From Bacillus sp. X1(2014) (GTDB lineage Bacteria; Bacillota; Bacilli; Bacillales_B; DSM-18226), in the NCBI RefSeq assembly GCF_007678255.1, contig NZ_VEED01000002.1, forward strand, positions 124,001-188,000: a stretch of 64,000 nt of DNA, in the 5' to 3' direction. Positions 51,529 to 60,530 of this stretch are shown in pieces; the first letter of the stretch is position 1, and each line of letters opens with the position of its first letter. The notes beneath the pieces were generated by a model, which saw nothing but the letters and a program-made list of their open reading frames with translations, ran no database searches and was not told the DNA's origin. Both the position numbers and the translations under genes were made by a program.

Positions 51529-52731
51529 TCAATTTTCCGATTTCACTACCTGAGCATTATTTTCATAAACTAGCCACTCAGAGCCTTTGATTTTGTTAGA
51601 GCCATCAATAATTTTTTGTTTAACTCTATTCTTTTCAGAACCGGTCAATAATGTCGGTTGATAATCATTTCTTGAAGAAACTGAAGAAATTGAAAATGGA
51701 ACGACATTGATCTCTTTCATATCAGATAGAACTCCATTTTTCAAATGAAAGGTTTGCTGAAAAACAAAGGTATCCTTGTCACTTGGGTTTCTATTCCCTC
51801 CAAACATAAAGTTGCCGAGACTATATACAATAAATTTCCCTTTATATTCTTCGATCCCTTGAACCACATGTGGATGGTGACCAAGTATAAGGTCAGCACC
51901 ACTGTCGATGGTAAATCGGGCCAACGACTGCTGCGAGCTGTCTGGGACATAATGGCGTTCACTGCCCCAATGATAATGAACGAGAATGATCTGAGCTCCT
52001 TGTGCTCGTAGCTCTTTAATATCATTCTCCACTTGACTGCGTATTTCTTGCGTATCCGACCAACCCTCATATCCTAGAGCGCCGATTTTTGTATATTTTA
52101 CAGTTGTAATATATTTATGATCATACCCAAAGTAACCGATGTTCTGCTTTTCCAGTGATGCTATTGTATCCTGATAGCCTTTATCTAGGTAATCATGGAT
52201 ATGATTGTTGGCTAAATTAACAGCCTCAATCCCACCCAATTCTAGAATTTTCGCATAGGACGGATCCCCTTTAAAACGAAAAGTCTTCGCCGCTTTTTGA
52301 GTCGCATTTGTTAATGTTGTTTCTAGATTGACCGTTGTAAAATCATCATGAATAAAAATATTATCCAAGCCTTTGACAAAATACGGCAACCCATTGTCAT
52401 CAGCTGCCTTGATAAACGAACTACTATAGTTAAACGATTCATCTGACCCAAGTGTAAAATCCCCGGCTGCGCTAATTTTAATCGTTGTTTCTTTCACAGG
52501 TTCAAGTTTTGTTTCTGGAATAACTTCTTGTTTTGTCTCTTGCTTTGGCTCCTCTATTTTTACCTTCTCATCCGCTTTTTCCTTCAGGTTGGAGATTTTC
52601 GAATCAGCATTCTCTTCCTTTATACTGCTATTCAAATAATAACCACCCGCAATCAGCAACAAGACAACAAGAATGAGGAATGGGAGAAACGATTTCTTCC
52701 TTCCTCGATATTTATCTCTTCTACTATTCAT
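51529..52731 (-). CDS. CapA-family protein (poly-gamma-glutamate capsule type)
   Basis: 400 residues. Membrane anchor near residues 13-31 (FLPFLILVVLLLIAGGYYL) and a Lys/Glu-rich linker to about 85. The PGA_cap metallophosphoesterase-like domain follows: IKISAAGDFTLGSDESFNYS, FTTVNLETTLTN, VNLANNHIHDYLDKGY, ILVHYHWGSERHYVPD and LILGHHPHVVQGIEEYKGKF. In capsule operons CapA/PgsA helps polymer synthesis or release, but no capB or capC is near, so a stand-alone YwtB-like or wall-related role is likely. Confidence 0.9.
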   Translation of the reverse strand: MNSRRDKYRGRKKSFLPFLILVVLLLIAGGYYLNSSIKEENADSKISNLKEKADEKVKIEEPKQETKQEVIPETKLEPVKETTIKISAAGDFTLGSDESFNYSSSFIKAADDNGLPYFVKGLDNIFIHDDFTTVNLETTLTNATQKAAKTFRFKGDPSYAKILELGGIEAVNLANNHIHDYLDKGYQDTIASLEKQNIGYFGYDHKYITTVKYTKIGALGYEGWSDTQEIRSQVENDIKELRAQGAQIILVHYHWGSERHYVPDSSQQSLARFTIDSGADLILGHHPHVVQGIEEYKGKFIVYSLGNFMFGGNRNPSDKDTFVFQQTFHLKNGVLSDMKEINVVPFSISSVSSRNDYQPTLLTGSEKNRVKQKIIDGSNKIKGSEWLVYENNAQVVKSEN

Positions 52732-52797
52732 AATCCAAATGACCCCTTTTATATACTTAACTTTCCTTATTTTACAATAAGTTCATCTAATACTCTA

Positions 52798-52842
52798 TTA
52801 AAAAACCCATGGACTCTTTCCGGAAGGAAGAAAGTCATGGGT
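52798..52842 (-). terminator. Terminator of pepF
   Basis: On the minus strand ACCCATGACTTTC pairs imperfectly with GAAAGAGTCCATGGGT, followed by TTTTTT. Confidence 0.82.
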
Positions 52843-52857
52843 CTAAGGAGGTTATTA

Positions 52858-54645
52858 TTATAAACGTGAGAACTCCTCTACTAGTTCACCAAATCGTTTT
52901 AATGAGTTTTCAATTGGGGAGGATGTCGTAAGATCGACGCCCGTCTTCTTTAACAATTCAAGCGGATAGTCTGAACTGCCGCTCTTTAAGAATTCTAAAT
53001 AGGAAGTTAATGTTTCTTGGTCCCCTTCAAGAATCTTGGTGGCCAAGTGAATGGCTGACGCAAATCCCGTTGCATACTTATAAACATAGAATGGGCGGTA
53101 AAAATGTGGGATTCTTGACCAGCCAAATTTTACTTCCTCATCGAAGACTACCCCATCACCATTATATTCCCGGAATAATTGCTCATAGGTTTGGTTAAAT
53201 ACTTCGACAGTAAGCGGCATTCCTTTTTCAGCCATTTCATGGGTTTTCATTTCAAACTCAGCAAACATCACTTGTGTGAAAAACGTCCCCTTAAATTGAT
53301 CGATGAAATGGTTCACTAAATGTTTCCGAACATCAGGGTTTTTCTCATTATTTAATAAGTAGTTAATTAACAATACTTCATTGACTGTTGATGCCACTTC
53401 TGCCACAAAAATGCTGTACCTGGCAGTGATTTGTGGTTGATACTGGGAACTTAATCGGCTGTGGACGCCATGTCCGCATTCATGGACCAACGTGAATAAA
53501 CTATCCAAATCATCTTGATGATTGAGAAGGATATAGGGATGGACGCCGTATACTCCCAGATTGTAGGCACCTGACCTCTTCCCAGGTGTTTCTCTGACAT
53601 CAAGATAACGCGCTTCTTTAAACTCCCTCAGGATATTGACATAGTCCTCACCCAGTGGCGCTAACGCCTTGCACATTGTGTCATAAGCTTCCTCATACGG
53701 AATGACTTGCTTCACACCACTAACCAGCGGAACACTCATATCATATTGACGAAGTTCATCCAGATTCAATTTTTCCTTTCGAATCCGTGAATATCGATGA
53801 AGTGGCTGAATATTTTGTTTCGTTGTTTTAATTAAATTCTCATAGACCTCTTTTGGTACGTTATCCCCAAACAGGGCTTTTTCCAACGCGGAAGGATATT
53901 GACGTATTTTAGCCGTAGTCACATTATTTTTGATGGCAGCTGAAAGTGTAGCTGCTATGGAATTTTTTAATTGCAGGTAAGGCTGATAATATGCCTTATA
54001 GGCTTCTCTTCGTTTTTCACGGTCCGTATCTTCGATTAATTTAGAGTACATGCCCCTCGTTAATTCCACACGTTCCCCGTTGTCACTGGTTATTTCCCCG
54101 AATTTAATATCTGCGTTATTCATCATGCCAAAAATGTTCCCTGGAGCCGAGAGGGCTTCCCCTAAATGGGAAAGGACGGCTTCCTGTTCTTTAGATAAAA
54201 CATGTTGTTTATAACGAAACGACTCCCATAAATCCTCTGCAAAGTAATCTAGCTTCTTTTCATATTTTATGTATCCAGATAATGTTTCTTCGTCTAGGCT
54301 TAATAAATAAGGCATAAAGAAGGAGGTCGACGCACTTACTTTTACACTTAGTTGTTTTGCTCGATCTAAATGGGATTGGGCCTGGGTATCCCGTGTATTT
54401 TGATCCACATTCAACATCGCATAGGCATAAACCTTATTGAATAAGAAAGATAACTCTTCTCTTTGATTAAGGTATTGATACAATGAGTGGCCATCTTTAA
54501 TCGTTCCATCATATTGCTTCAGGTTTTTTGCCATTTCTTCTATCTTAAGTAAATCCTCTTCCCATTTACTCATATCGGAATAAATATCGTCTAAATTCCA
54601 CTTCTCATGGACGGGGACTTCATTTCTATTAGTATAGGTCACCAT
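52858..54645 (-). CDS. pepF: Oligoendopeptidase F
   Basis: 595 residues of the M3 family. Zinc site HECGHGVHSRLSSQYQPQIT (HExxH, near 385) with a downstream Glu in VAEVASTVNEVLLINY (near 415). Front and end are typical: RNEVPVHEKWNLDDIYSDMS and PLELLKKTGVDLTTSSPIEN. It is a cytosolic metallopeptidase that trims peptides of about 7-17 residues. Length equals the family norm. Monocistronic with its own terminator. Confidence 0.96.
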   Translation of the reverse strand: MVTYTNRNEVPVHEKWNLDDIYSDMSKWEEDLLKIEEMAKNLKQYDGTIKDGHSLYQYLNQREELSFLFNKVYAYAMLNVDQNTRDTQAQSHLDRAKQLSVKVSASTSFFMPYLLSLDEETLSGYIKYEKKLDYFAEDLWESFRYKQHVLSKEQEAVLSHLGEALSAPGNIFGMMNNADIKFGEITSDNGERVELTRGMYSKLIEDTDREKRREAYKAYYQPYLQLKNSIAATLSAAIKNNVTTAKIRQYPSALEKALFGDNVPKEVYENLIKTTKQNIQPLHRYSRIRKEKLNLDELRQYDMSVPLVSGVKQVIPYEEAYDTMCKALAPLGEDYVNILREFKEARYLDVRETPGKRSGAYNLGVYGVHPYILLNHQDDLDSLFTLVHECGHGVHSRLSSQYQPQITARYSIFVAEVASTVNEVLLINYLLNNEKNPDVRKHLVNHFIDQFKGTFFTQVMFAEFEMKTHEMAEKGMPLTVEVFNQTYEQLFREYNGDGVVFDEEVKFGWSRIPHFYRPFYVYKYATGFASAIHLATKILEGDQETLTSYLEFLKSGSSDYPLELLKKTGVDLTTSSPIENSLKRFGELVEEFSRL

Positions 54646-54886
54646 TCATTCATCCGCTCCTCTCTATATAAACCATATTTATGTTCTTATCATAAACAAT
54701 ATATTCCAAAATTCCTATTGGCAAACCTCAAAACATAAGAAAAACTGGCCACCGTAATTGAAGTACAAAATGTCAATTAACAAGCAGAAGGGATAGCTTA
54801 ATGGCTATCCCTTAAATTCTCTATCGACTCCGGTTAGTTAAATAAATTTGTTGTCAGTTTTAATAAGTGTCTTCGTCGCTTTTGTA
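54646..54886. other. Intergenic region with a small hairpin
   Basis: AAGGGATAGC and GCTATCCCTT pair at 54788-54813 without a T-run. The rest shows no gene. Confidence 0.45.
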
Positions 54887-55048
54887 CTACAAAATATTAC
54901 CTGGTTGACAATTCATAGTCTTACATATCGCTTCTAATATTGAAAAAACGAAACACTTTTTCTCTCCCATTTTTCATAATGGAGAAATTAGTCATAGTAA
55001 TTCCAACCCTCTCCGAAAGCGGCACTTCGTTAATTAAATTTTATCAAA
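54887..55048 (-). pseudogene. Xre/YozG-type HTH gene remnant
   Basis: Minus strand: PLSERVGITMTNFSIMKNGR-EKVFRF, then after a frame change SILEAICKTMNCQPGNIL stop. This matches the small Xre regulators (VGITxANLSILKNGKAKAIR, FSTLEAICKxLDCQPGDIL) that normally follow DUF2975 genes. The N-terminal strand is damaged (INVLIKFN stop). Confidence 0.75.
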
Positions 55049-55051
55049 ACA

Positions 55052-55534
55052 TTAATCTTTTTTTGGATTTAATTCAAGGACGTTTTTTAATAGCTTTTGA
55101 AGTACATCTACAATGGCTGCAATGATACTTGTTGCTAAAATACCCATTAGACTTAGTGATATAGGACCTGCTGAGTCGTCTCCTGTGATTTTAGAAATCA
55201 CCTTTAAGCTTATTATCATTAATACAATGAAGAAAATGGCTATAAAAGCACATTTTTTTATAACCTTCAAAGATTTAAGAGATAACTCGGAGAAAGCGTT
55301 GTTCCTTTCGATATAGGTTAATAGTTTATATACTTGATACAGCGTAAAAGAAAATGTAATACAGATTCCATACGCACATACTAAAAGGGGATATAGCGAG
55401 TAATCCCCTGGATGTGCTTTTACATCTCTAATGGTTAACACAGGCATCCAATAAATACACAAAGTAAGCACTGCAATTCCAGCTAGAAAAATAATTACCT
55501 TTAAGAAAGTAGATGAACCTCGTTTAACATTCAT
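55052..55534 (-). CDS. DUF2975-family membrane protein
   Basis: 160 residues with four membrane helices: TFLKVIIFLAGIAVLTLCIY, YSLYPLLVCAYGICITFSFT, CAFIAIFFIVLMIISLKVIS and LMGILATSIIAAIVDVLQKL. IERNNAFSELSLKSLKVIKK is the conserved cytosolic loop. DUF2975 genes are usually paired with a YozG-like Xre regulator as a two-gene unit; here that partner is broken directly downstream. Function unknown. Confidence 0.83.
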   Translation of the reverse strand: MNVKRGSSTFLKVIIFLAGIAVLTLCIYWMPVLTIRDVKAHPGDYSLYPLLVCAYGICITFSFTLYQVYKLLTYIERNNAFSELSLKSLKVIKKCAFIAIFFIVLMIISLKVISKITGDDSAGPISLSLMGILATSIIAAIVDVLQKLLKNVLELNPKKD

Positions 55535-56075
55535 TTAAAGCACCTCACTTATTTAATGACAACATGATTTTATCATATCATTTATCGCTTAACAATAAAT
55601 TAGTGTTGTTAATTATTATATTATTATTGTTATCTAAATATCCTTTTAATTTCAACAAAAATAAAAAGCAGGAACATATCAACCACTTCGCTCTCACTGT
55701 ATTCTGTATATTCCGCATATATTTTTACGATAGCTCGTACCCTTTCCGATACAAGTCTACATTGCCAGCATTGTTGTTTTTCGGCTTAATAAACTTCAAT
55801 AATCATCGTCCCCCGCAATCTAAAAATTACCGCTCAATTAACACACCTTTTTAGCACACCTTTTCGAGGTTGTCTGCCGTCCAGAAGATACTTGCTAATT
55901 AGGATACTAATTTGTATGTTAATTTGATTGTTAGAACTGCAATAACCCATTTATATCAAAAAAAAAAAGCAGTACCAATTCTGATGAGAATTGTACCGCT
56001 AATTGTTTTGTTTTTTTAAGTTTTGTACTTCAAAACCGAACCCGTTACGAAATGACCTGCTTTTTTTTAAAATAA
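55535..56075. other. Long stretch without a supported gene
   Basis: A 96-codon rightward frame (55564) lacks a ribosome site and has the composition of AT-rich noncoding DNA. The hairpin GCAGTACCAATTCT/AGAATTGTACCGC at 55969-56000, with GTTTTGTTTTTTT after it, could end a rightward transcript. Nothing else recognised. Confidence 0.5.
55969..56017 (+). terminator. Terminator-like hairpin
   Basis: Stem GCAGTACCAATTCT with AGAATTGTACCGC around GATG, then a T-rich tail. No gene directly upstream is supported. Confidence 0.6.
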
Positions 56076-57041
56076 TTATTTGGTTAACTCTTTCTCTTTC
56101 TCAATGACAGCCAATCTTTCCGCTACCTCTTCTTCACTTAACCCGTGCTGTGCCACGTAACGGTTGCGTGGATGAACACGGCATTCGTGTGAACAGCTTC
56201 GTAAGTGCTTATGTTCGTTCTCCTCAGAGCAAAGGATTTTACGATTACATTCTGGGTTGGCACAATTCACATAACGTTCACATGGTTCCCCACTGTAAAA
56301 ATCCTTCCCGACAACGACATGCTCTTTTCGGTTAACAGGAACACTTATACGCTCATCAAACACATAGAGTTGACCATCCCATAAGTCTCCCTGAACTTCA
56401 GGATCTTTACCATAGGTGACAATTCCGCCCTCAAGCTGTGATACATCTTCAAAACCTTCTTGTAGCAGCCAGCCGGAGAATTTTTCACAGCGGATCCCAC
56501 CAGTACAATAAGTAAGAATCTTCTTGCCCTCAAACTCCTGCTTATTTTCTCGGATCCATTGTGGCAGATCACGGAAGTTAAGAATATCCGGGCGGACAGC
56601 TCCGCGAAAATGACCTAGATCAAACTCATAATCATTACGGGCATCAATGACAACCGTATCTTCATCTTGCATTGCCTTAAAAAATTCCTTAGGTTTCAAA
56701 TGCTTGCCTGTTTGCACATTCGGATCGACATCATCTTCCAAACGCAAAGTAACTAACTCTGGTCTGACCCGTACTTTCATCTTTTTGAAGGCATGCTCAG
56801 ACGCTTCATCAATTTTAAAAATAGTACCCGCGAACAACGGATGTTCGTTCATATATTTCATATAGGCGTCAGTTTGTTCTATGGTGCCTGACACCGTACC
56901 ATTAATTCCTTCAGCAGCAATGATAATTCGGCCCTTTAAGCCAAGTTCATTACAGAAATGAAGATGTTCCTGGGTCACTTCTTCAGGATTCTCTATGGTT
57001 ACATATTTATAGTACAATAACACTCGATATTCTTGATTCAT
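56076..57041 (-). CDS. trhO: tRNA uridine(34) hydroxylase TrhO (rhodanese family)
   Basis: 321 residues from ATG 57041 (AAGGTGG upstream); twelve further in-frame codons have no ribosome site. N-terminal domain [20 protein letters not shown] and [20 protein letters not shown]; rhodanese core [20 protein letters not shown] and [20 protein letters not shown] with the active Cys (about 185); C-terminal Cys-rich zinc-like tail ([20 protein letters not shown]). TrhO makes 5-hydroxyuridine at tRNA position 34 without oxygen-dependent partners. Length and order match YbfQ. Independent of the sulfur operon. Confidence 0.94.
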   Translation of the reverse strand: MNQEYRVLLYYKYVTIENPEEVTQEHLHFCNELGLKGRIIIAAEGINGTVSGTIEQTDAYMKYMNEHPLFAGTIFKIDEASEHAFKKMKVRVRPELVTLRLEDDVDPNVQTGKHLKPKEFFKAMQDEDTVVIDARNDYEFDLGHFRGAVRPDILNFRDLPQWIRENKQEFEGKKILTYCTGGIRCEKFSGWLLQEGFEDVSQLEGGIVTYGKDPEVQGDLWDGQLYVFDERISVPVNRKEHVVVGKDFYSGEPCERYVNCANPECNRKILCSEENEHKHLRSCSHECRVHPRNRYVAQHGLSEEEVAERLAVIEKEKELTK

Positions 57042-57246
57042 GGTTACCACCTTACACATTTTATATATAAAAAACACTAGTTTTTAACATTAACCTTATG
57101 ATTATAGCAAAAATCAACAGTTGATTTCAAATTATTTCACTTTCCAAAGGCGGCAGATCCTGTATAGGTGGATATTACCAACCATTCTTCCCTCCTTTTT
57201 CTGTTACAATTTTTTTAGTGAGCAATAATAAGGAGGGCCTAAAATT

Positions 57247-58419
57247 ATGAAGAAACGTCATCTCCTCCTTGGCTTGGTAATTGCGGTTACCTTCATCGGA
57301 GGAATTCTAACTGGAGTTATTTTTACCAAAAATAATGAAAACCAAGAGCGTCCTAGTACGCTAATTATAGAAGATGCACCGAAATCGGCAATAAAACCCA
57401 ATGCAAAAGAGTTACCACCAATAAAAAAAGTACCTTCAAAGGTACTCATCGGTTATGTTCAGGATTATCGTGATCCGAACATTGTAGAATATTCAAAATT
57501 AACACATGTCATTTTCTCTTTTGTCCATCCCACCAAGGATGGCAAGGTTTTATTTAATGGCGACCAAGCTTTAAATAACTTACGAACAGTTGTTAAAAAA
57601 GCTGACAGCCATAACACTAAGGTAATCCTGGCAATCGGCGGATGGTACCATATCAAGGGTGGAGAATCCTATAATTATTTTCAACCAGCAATCTCTCATT
57701 CTAAATCTAGAACAAAGCTAGTGAAAGAGCTAACTAATCTTGCAGTCCGCGAGAAACTGGATGGAATTGATATCGATTTTGAACACCCACGCACTGCAGC
57801 GGATGCAAAAAATCTCGCTTCCTTTGCGAAGGAATTAAGTGCCCAGCTTCACCCGAAAAAGAAAGAACTGTCTATCGCTGTTCATTCAAAAATTCATGCG
57901 GTTACGTTAACCGAAGCTGGCTTTATTCAGTATGAACCAACCATGTTCCAATATGCCGACCATGTTAATATCATGGCCTATGATGGTCAGTGGGACGGCG
58001 GATACAATGCCGCTAATCTATCGCCCTATCCGTTTACTGAGAAAATTGTAAACTATTGGACAAATCTCTTTGATACTCATAAACTTTCAAAAGAGAAATT
58101 AGTATTGGGTGTCCCTTCGTATGCCCAACCAGAAGATCCGAAAATCAAACAAGTCTCATTTGCGGCGATTATTAACAAAAATCCAGCGAATGCTGTTAAG
58201 GACACCGTGAAAATGAATGGTACAACCTACCATTACAACGGCGGTGCGACAATGAAGAAGAAAACCAGACTCGCGCTTGATCACGGTTTTGGCGGGATGA
58301 TGATGTGGGAAGTGGGCTTAGATGCTCAAGGGTCACATAGTTTGACAGGGACAATCTTTTCCGAACTAAAAGCTTCAAGCAAAGAACCAATAAAATACTA
58401 TACAGCAAAAGGCTATTAG
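57247..58419 (+). CDS. Secreted or membrane-anchored GH18 glycosidase
   Basis: 390 residues. N-terminal anchor or signal (LLLGLVIAVTFIGGILTGVI), a short linker, then a GH18 barrel: VLIGYVQDYRDPNIVEYSKL, KVILAIGGWYHIKGG, catalytic DGIDIDFEHP (DxxDxDxE, near 178), VNIMAYDGQWDGGYNAANLS, LVLGVPSYAQPEDPKIKQ and GMMMWEVGLDAQG. The substrate could be chitin or peptidoglycan glycan strands; Bacillus spore-cortex and YdhD-like enzymes belong here too. AAGGAGG site; terminator after. Confidence 0.92.
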   Translation: MKKRHLLLGLVIAVTFIGGILTGVIFTKNNENQERPSTLIIEDAPKSAIKPNAKELPPIKKVPSKVLIGYVQDYRDPNIVEYSKLTHVIFSFVHPTKDGKVLFNGDQALNNLRTVVKKADSHNTKVILAIGGWYHIKGGESYNYFQPAISHSKSRTKLVKELTNLAVREKLDGIDIDFEHPRTAADAKNLASFAKELSAQLHPKKKELSIAVHSKIHAVTLTEAGFIQYEPTMFQYADHVNIMAYDGQWDGGYNAANLSPYPFTEKIVNYWTNLFDTHKLSKEKLVLGVPSYAQPEDPKIKQVSFAAIINKNPANAVKDTVKMNGTTYHYNGGATMKKKTRLALDHGFGGMMMWEVGLDAQGSHSLTGTIFSELKASSKEPIKYYTAKGY

Positions 58420-58437
58420 GCGCTAAAAAATCACCAA

Positions 58438-58482
58438 ACAACGCTCTTAGAACTAATCGCTCTGAGCGTTGTTTTATTATAA
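58438..58482. terminator. Bidirectional terminator
   Basis: AACAACGCTC and GAGCGTTGTT form a 10-bp stem, followed by TTTATTATA; lies between convergent genes. Confidence 0.82.
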
Positions 58483-58806
58483 TAACTGTTTGGCTGCAGT
58501 TTTAACCGCTTTTACTTGGTATAATCCACCTTCGGAACTAACTAAATATTGAGGCTTCGGCTTACCTAGGTTTGCTTTATGGTTCGCTATGTGGGCTTCA
58601 CTCTTTTCCCACTGCTTCCAGTATTCCTCTGACTCCCACCGGATCATAACGATGACTTCTTCATCCCCTCGCCTAACTTTTTTTACCATAACAGTTGAAT
58701 CAATGAATCCTTCCTGCTTTTCAATTAACCCTTCCCCGCTAAATCGTTTTACGACTTGCTCTGCATTTCCCTCTGTTACTGTCATTTTTCTTAACTGAAC
58801 GAACAT
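58477..58806 (-). CDS. hmoA: Heme-degrading monooxygenase HmoA (IsdG family)
   Basis: 109 residues, closely similar to B. subtilis HmoA (YetG): MFVQLRKMTVTEGNAEQVVK, RFSGEGLIEKQEGFIDSTVM, VMIRWESEEYWKQWEKSEAH and IANHKANLGKPKPQYL. The ABM ferredoxin-like fold opens heme and releases iron; the axial His is in SEAHIANHK. I see no Fur box immediately upstream. A duplicate hmoB is not in the window. Confidence 0.93.
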   Translation of the reverse strand: MFVQLRKMTVTEGNAEQVVKRFSGEGLIEKQEGFIDSTVMVKKVRRGDEEVIVMIRWESEEYWKQWEKSEAHIANHKANLGKPKPQYLVSSEGGLYQVKAVKTAAKQLL

Positions 58807-58830
58807 TTAAACATCTCCAATCTTTTTTTG

Positions 58831-59193
58831 TCAATCCATTTCCTTCTCATCATTAGTAGCTAATAGCGAATTTTCCTCTTCATCAGTCTTTTTAAAATCT
58901 GAATCCATAGCATCAAATTCGTGAAGTTCAAATAATTGAGTATATTCATTGATAATCATATCCATTGCTTTTAATTCACCGACTAAGACTTGATTAATTG
59001 ATTGAAACTCAGGTGCTTCTAATTGTTTCATAATGGTCGAACGTTTAACATTCATCATTTCTAAAAAGGCAAGTGCTCTACCTCTGCGGAATGTTTTTGC
59101 ACCACGGTGGTGAGAATCCTTGTCTTTTCGTTTATAACCTTCACCACGGTGACGTCTCCCTTTTTCATGATCCCTATATTCTTCGTTATTCAT
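58831..59193 (-). CDS. Basic N-terminal, helical regulatory-looking protein
   Basis: 120 residues from ATG 59193 behind AGAAAGGAG; twelve further in-frame codons run into operator DNA. Residues 1-35 are very basic and His-rich (DHEKGRRHRGEGYKRKDKDS), suited to nucleic-acid or phosphate contact. Residues 36-100 are helical (RGRALAFLEMMNVKRSTIMK, LKAMDMIINEYTQLFELHEF). The C-terminus is acidic. Family unknown to me. Two copies of an 18-bp palindrome cover its promoter region, so it is tightly regulated, possibly by itself. Confidence 0.68.
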   Translation of the reverse strand: MNNEEYRDHEKGRRHRGEGYKRKDKDSHHRGAKTFRRGRALAFLEMMNVKRSTIMKQLEAPEFQSINQVLVGELKAMDMIINEYTQLFELHEFDAMDSDFKKTDEEENSLLATNDEKEMD

Positions 59194-59210
59194 TTTATAA
59201 CTCCTTTCTG

Positions 59211-59265
59211 CGTATACAAATGTATACACGATTGATTATATTTATAATGTATACAAATGTATACA
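59211..59265. promoter_or_regulatory. Twin palindromic operators
   Basis: TGTATACAAATGTATACA at 59248-59265 and the same with one mismatch at 59211-59228, 37 bases apart (about 3.5 helical turns). TTGACT (59269-59274, minus strand) lies just upstream. Suggests cooperative binding of a dimeric repressor. Confidence 0.75.
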
Positions 59266-59326
59266 TAAAGTCAATGAATTTTCTAAAAACTTATCTGATG
59301 TTCCCAGAGTTGATCTTATAAGAGCA

Positions 59327-59366
59327 ATAAAAAGACCAAGTCGTTTTCGATTTGGCCAGCTACTTT
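59327..59366 (-). terminator. Terminator of the luciferase-like gene
   Basis: On the minus strand GCCAAATCG pairs with CGACTTGGT around AAAA, followed by TTTTTA. Confidence 0.8.
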
Positions 59367-59424
59367 TGAATTTTTTTGCTGTGGATCCCCTCAAAAACTG
59401 AACTAATTCTCAATAGGAAGGTTT

Positions 59425-60426
59425 TCAGCTTAACAGGTTAGCTGATTCTGAAATTAGTTGATAAGAGCGGATCCGATCATCCGGAGAATGGGTAATGGTG
59501 GCAATCATGATTTCATCAGCGTTATATTTAACCTGAAGGTCCTTCAGTTTATGGTAAACCTTTTGTGGGTTCCCAATTATCATCTTCTGTTTCATTTTTT
59601 CTAATGATTCCTTTTCAAGGTCAGTTAGTGGATATTGCCTAGCTTCCTCGATGGATGGAACTCCACCGCCTTCGCCTTTTCTCCTTTGCAATGCCCATAA
59701 AAGTGTACTTAATGCGACTTCTTCCGCCCGCTCATCCGTGTCGGCACAAATGATGGAAACCGCCACAATTACTTCTGGTCCTAGGCTCTGTTTCCGTGGC
59801 TTAAAAGTCTGTAAATATTGTTCAATAATTTCTGTCCCGTCCTTTTCACTCATGAATTGACCAAAGGCATAGGGAAGCCCTTTTTCAGCTGCTAGCAAGG
59901 CGCTTTTTTTACTAGTCCCCAACAGCCAAGGAATAGGTGAAAACTCTGGGATTGGTGCAGCCGATACTTTAGCAAACTCATGATCACTTGGAAATTTATT
60001 TTCTAAAAAGTAAAGAAGCGTTTCCACTGAAGCAGGCATGTTCCATATCTGCTGAAGAAAATTATCTGATAAGGCATTTGTTGCTTCTGCGGAGCCGCCT
60101 GGTGCGCGGCCTATTCCAAGATCTATTCTTCCTGGAAATAGAGTGGCTAACATATTGTATACTTCTGCCACTTTATATGGTTTATAGTGTGGTAATAAGA
60201 CGGCCCCAGACCCGATCCGAATTTTGCTAGTGTTTGCTCCGATATAAGTTAACATCACCTCCGGTGCAGAACAAGCTAATCCTACTAAATCATGATGTTC
60301 AGCTATCCAATAACGCGTATAACCAAATGTTTCAGCAGCTTGGGCTAACTTCATCGATTCAATCAATGCTTCATGTGCCGTTTGATTTGAAGAAATTGGA
60401 GCTTGGTCTAAGATACTTATCTTCAT
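59425..60426 (-). CDS. LLM-class flavin-dependent oxidoreductase (luciferase-like)
   Basis: 333 residues, complete luciferase-like barrel: ISILDQAPISSNQTAHEALI, YTRYWIAEHHDLVGLACSAP, IRIGSGAVLLPHYKPYKVAE, FPGRIDLGIGRAPGGSAEAT and ELIIAT-like NADEIMIATITHSPDDRIRS near the end. It resembles the MsnO8/YtmO-type group with FMNH2-dependent or F420-independent monooxygenase or reductase activity. AGGAAGG site; single gene with a terminator. Substrate unknown. Confidence 0.9.
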   Translation of the reverse strand: MKISILDQAPISSNQTAHEALIESMKLAQAAETFGYTRYWIAEHHDLVGLACSAPEVMLTYIGANTSKIRIGSGAVLLPHYKPYKVAEVYNMLATLFPGRIDLGIGRAPGGSAEATNALSDNFLQQIWNMPASVETLLYFLENKFPSDHEFAKVSAAPIPEFSPIPWLLGTSKKSALLAAEKGLPYAFGQFMSEKDGTEIIEQYLQTFKPRKQSLGPEVIVAVSIICADTDERAEEVALSTLLWALQRRKGEGGGVPSIEEARQYPLTDLEKESLEKMKQKMIIGNPQKVYHKLKDLQVKYNADEIMIATITHSPDDRIRSYQLISESANLLS

Positions 60427-60483
60427 CCTACCTTCCTCCTTTTTATAAATTCTTTTCTAATGTACGGTCTATAATAAAAAAAT

Positions 60484-60514
60484 ACCAAAATGGGTTCAAT
60501 ACTACGGAACCCAT
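60484..60514 (-). terminator. Weak terminator after the TcaA-like gene
   Basis: On the minus strand ATGGGTTC and GAACCCAT pair around CGTAGTATT, followed after a few bases by a T-run. Confidence 0.6.
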
Positions 60515-60530
60515 TCAGGTACTTGTGGAA

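Noticed and set aside
55564..55854. 96-codon hydrophobic frame
   Set aside because: No ribosome site, AT-rich composition giving random hydrophobic residues, no recognised family.
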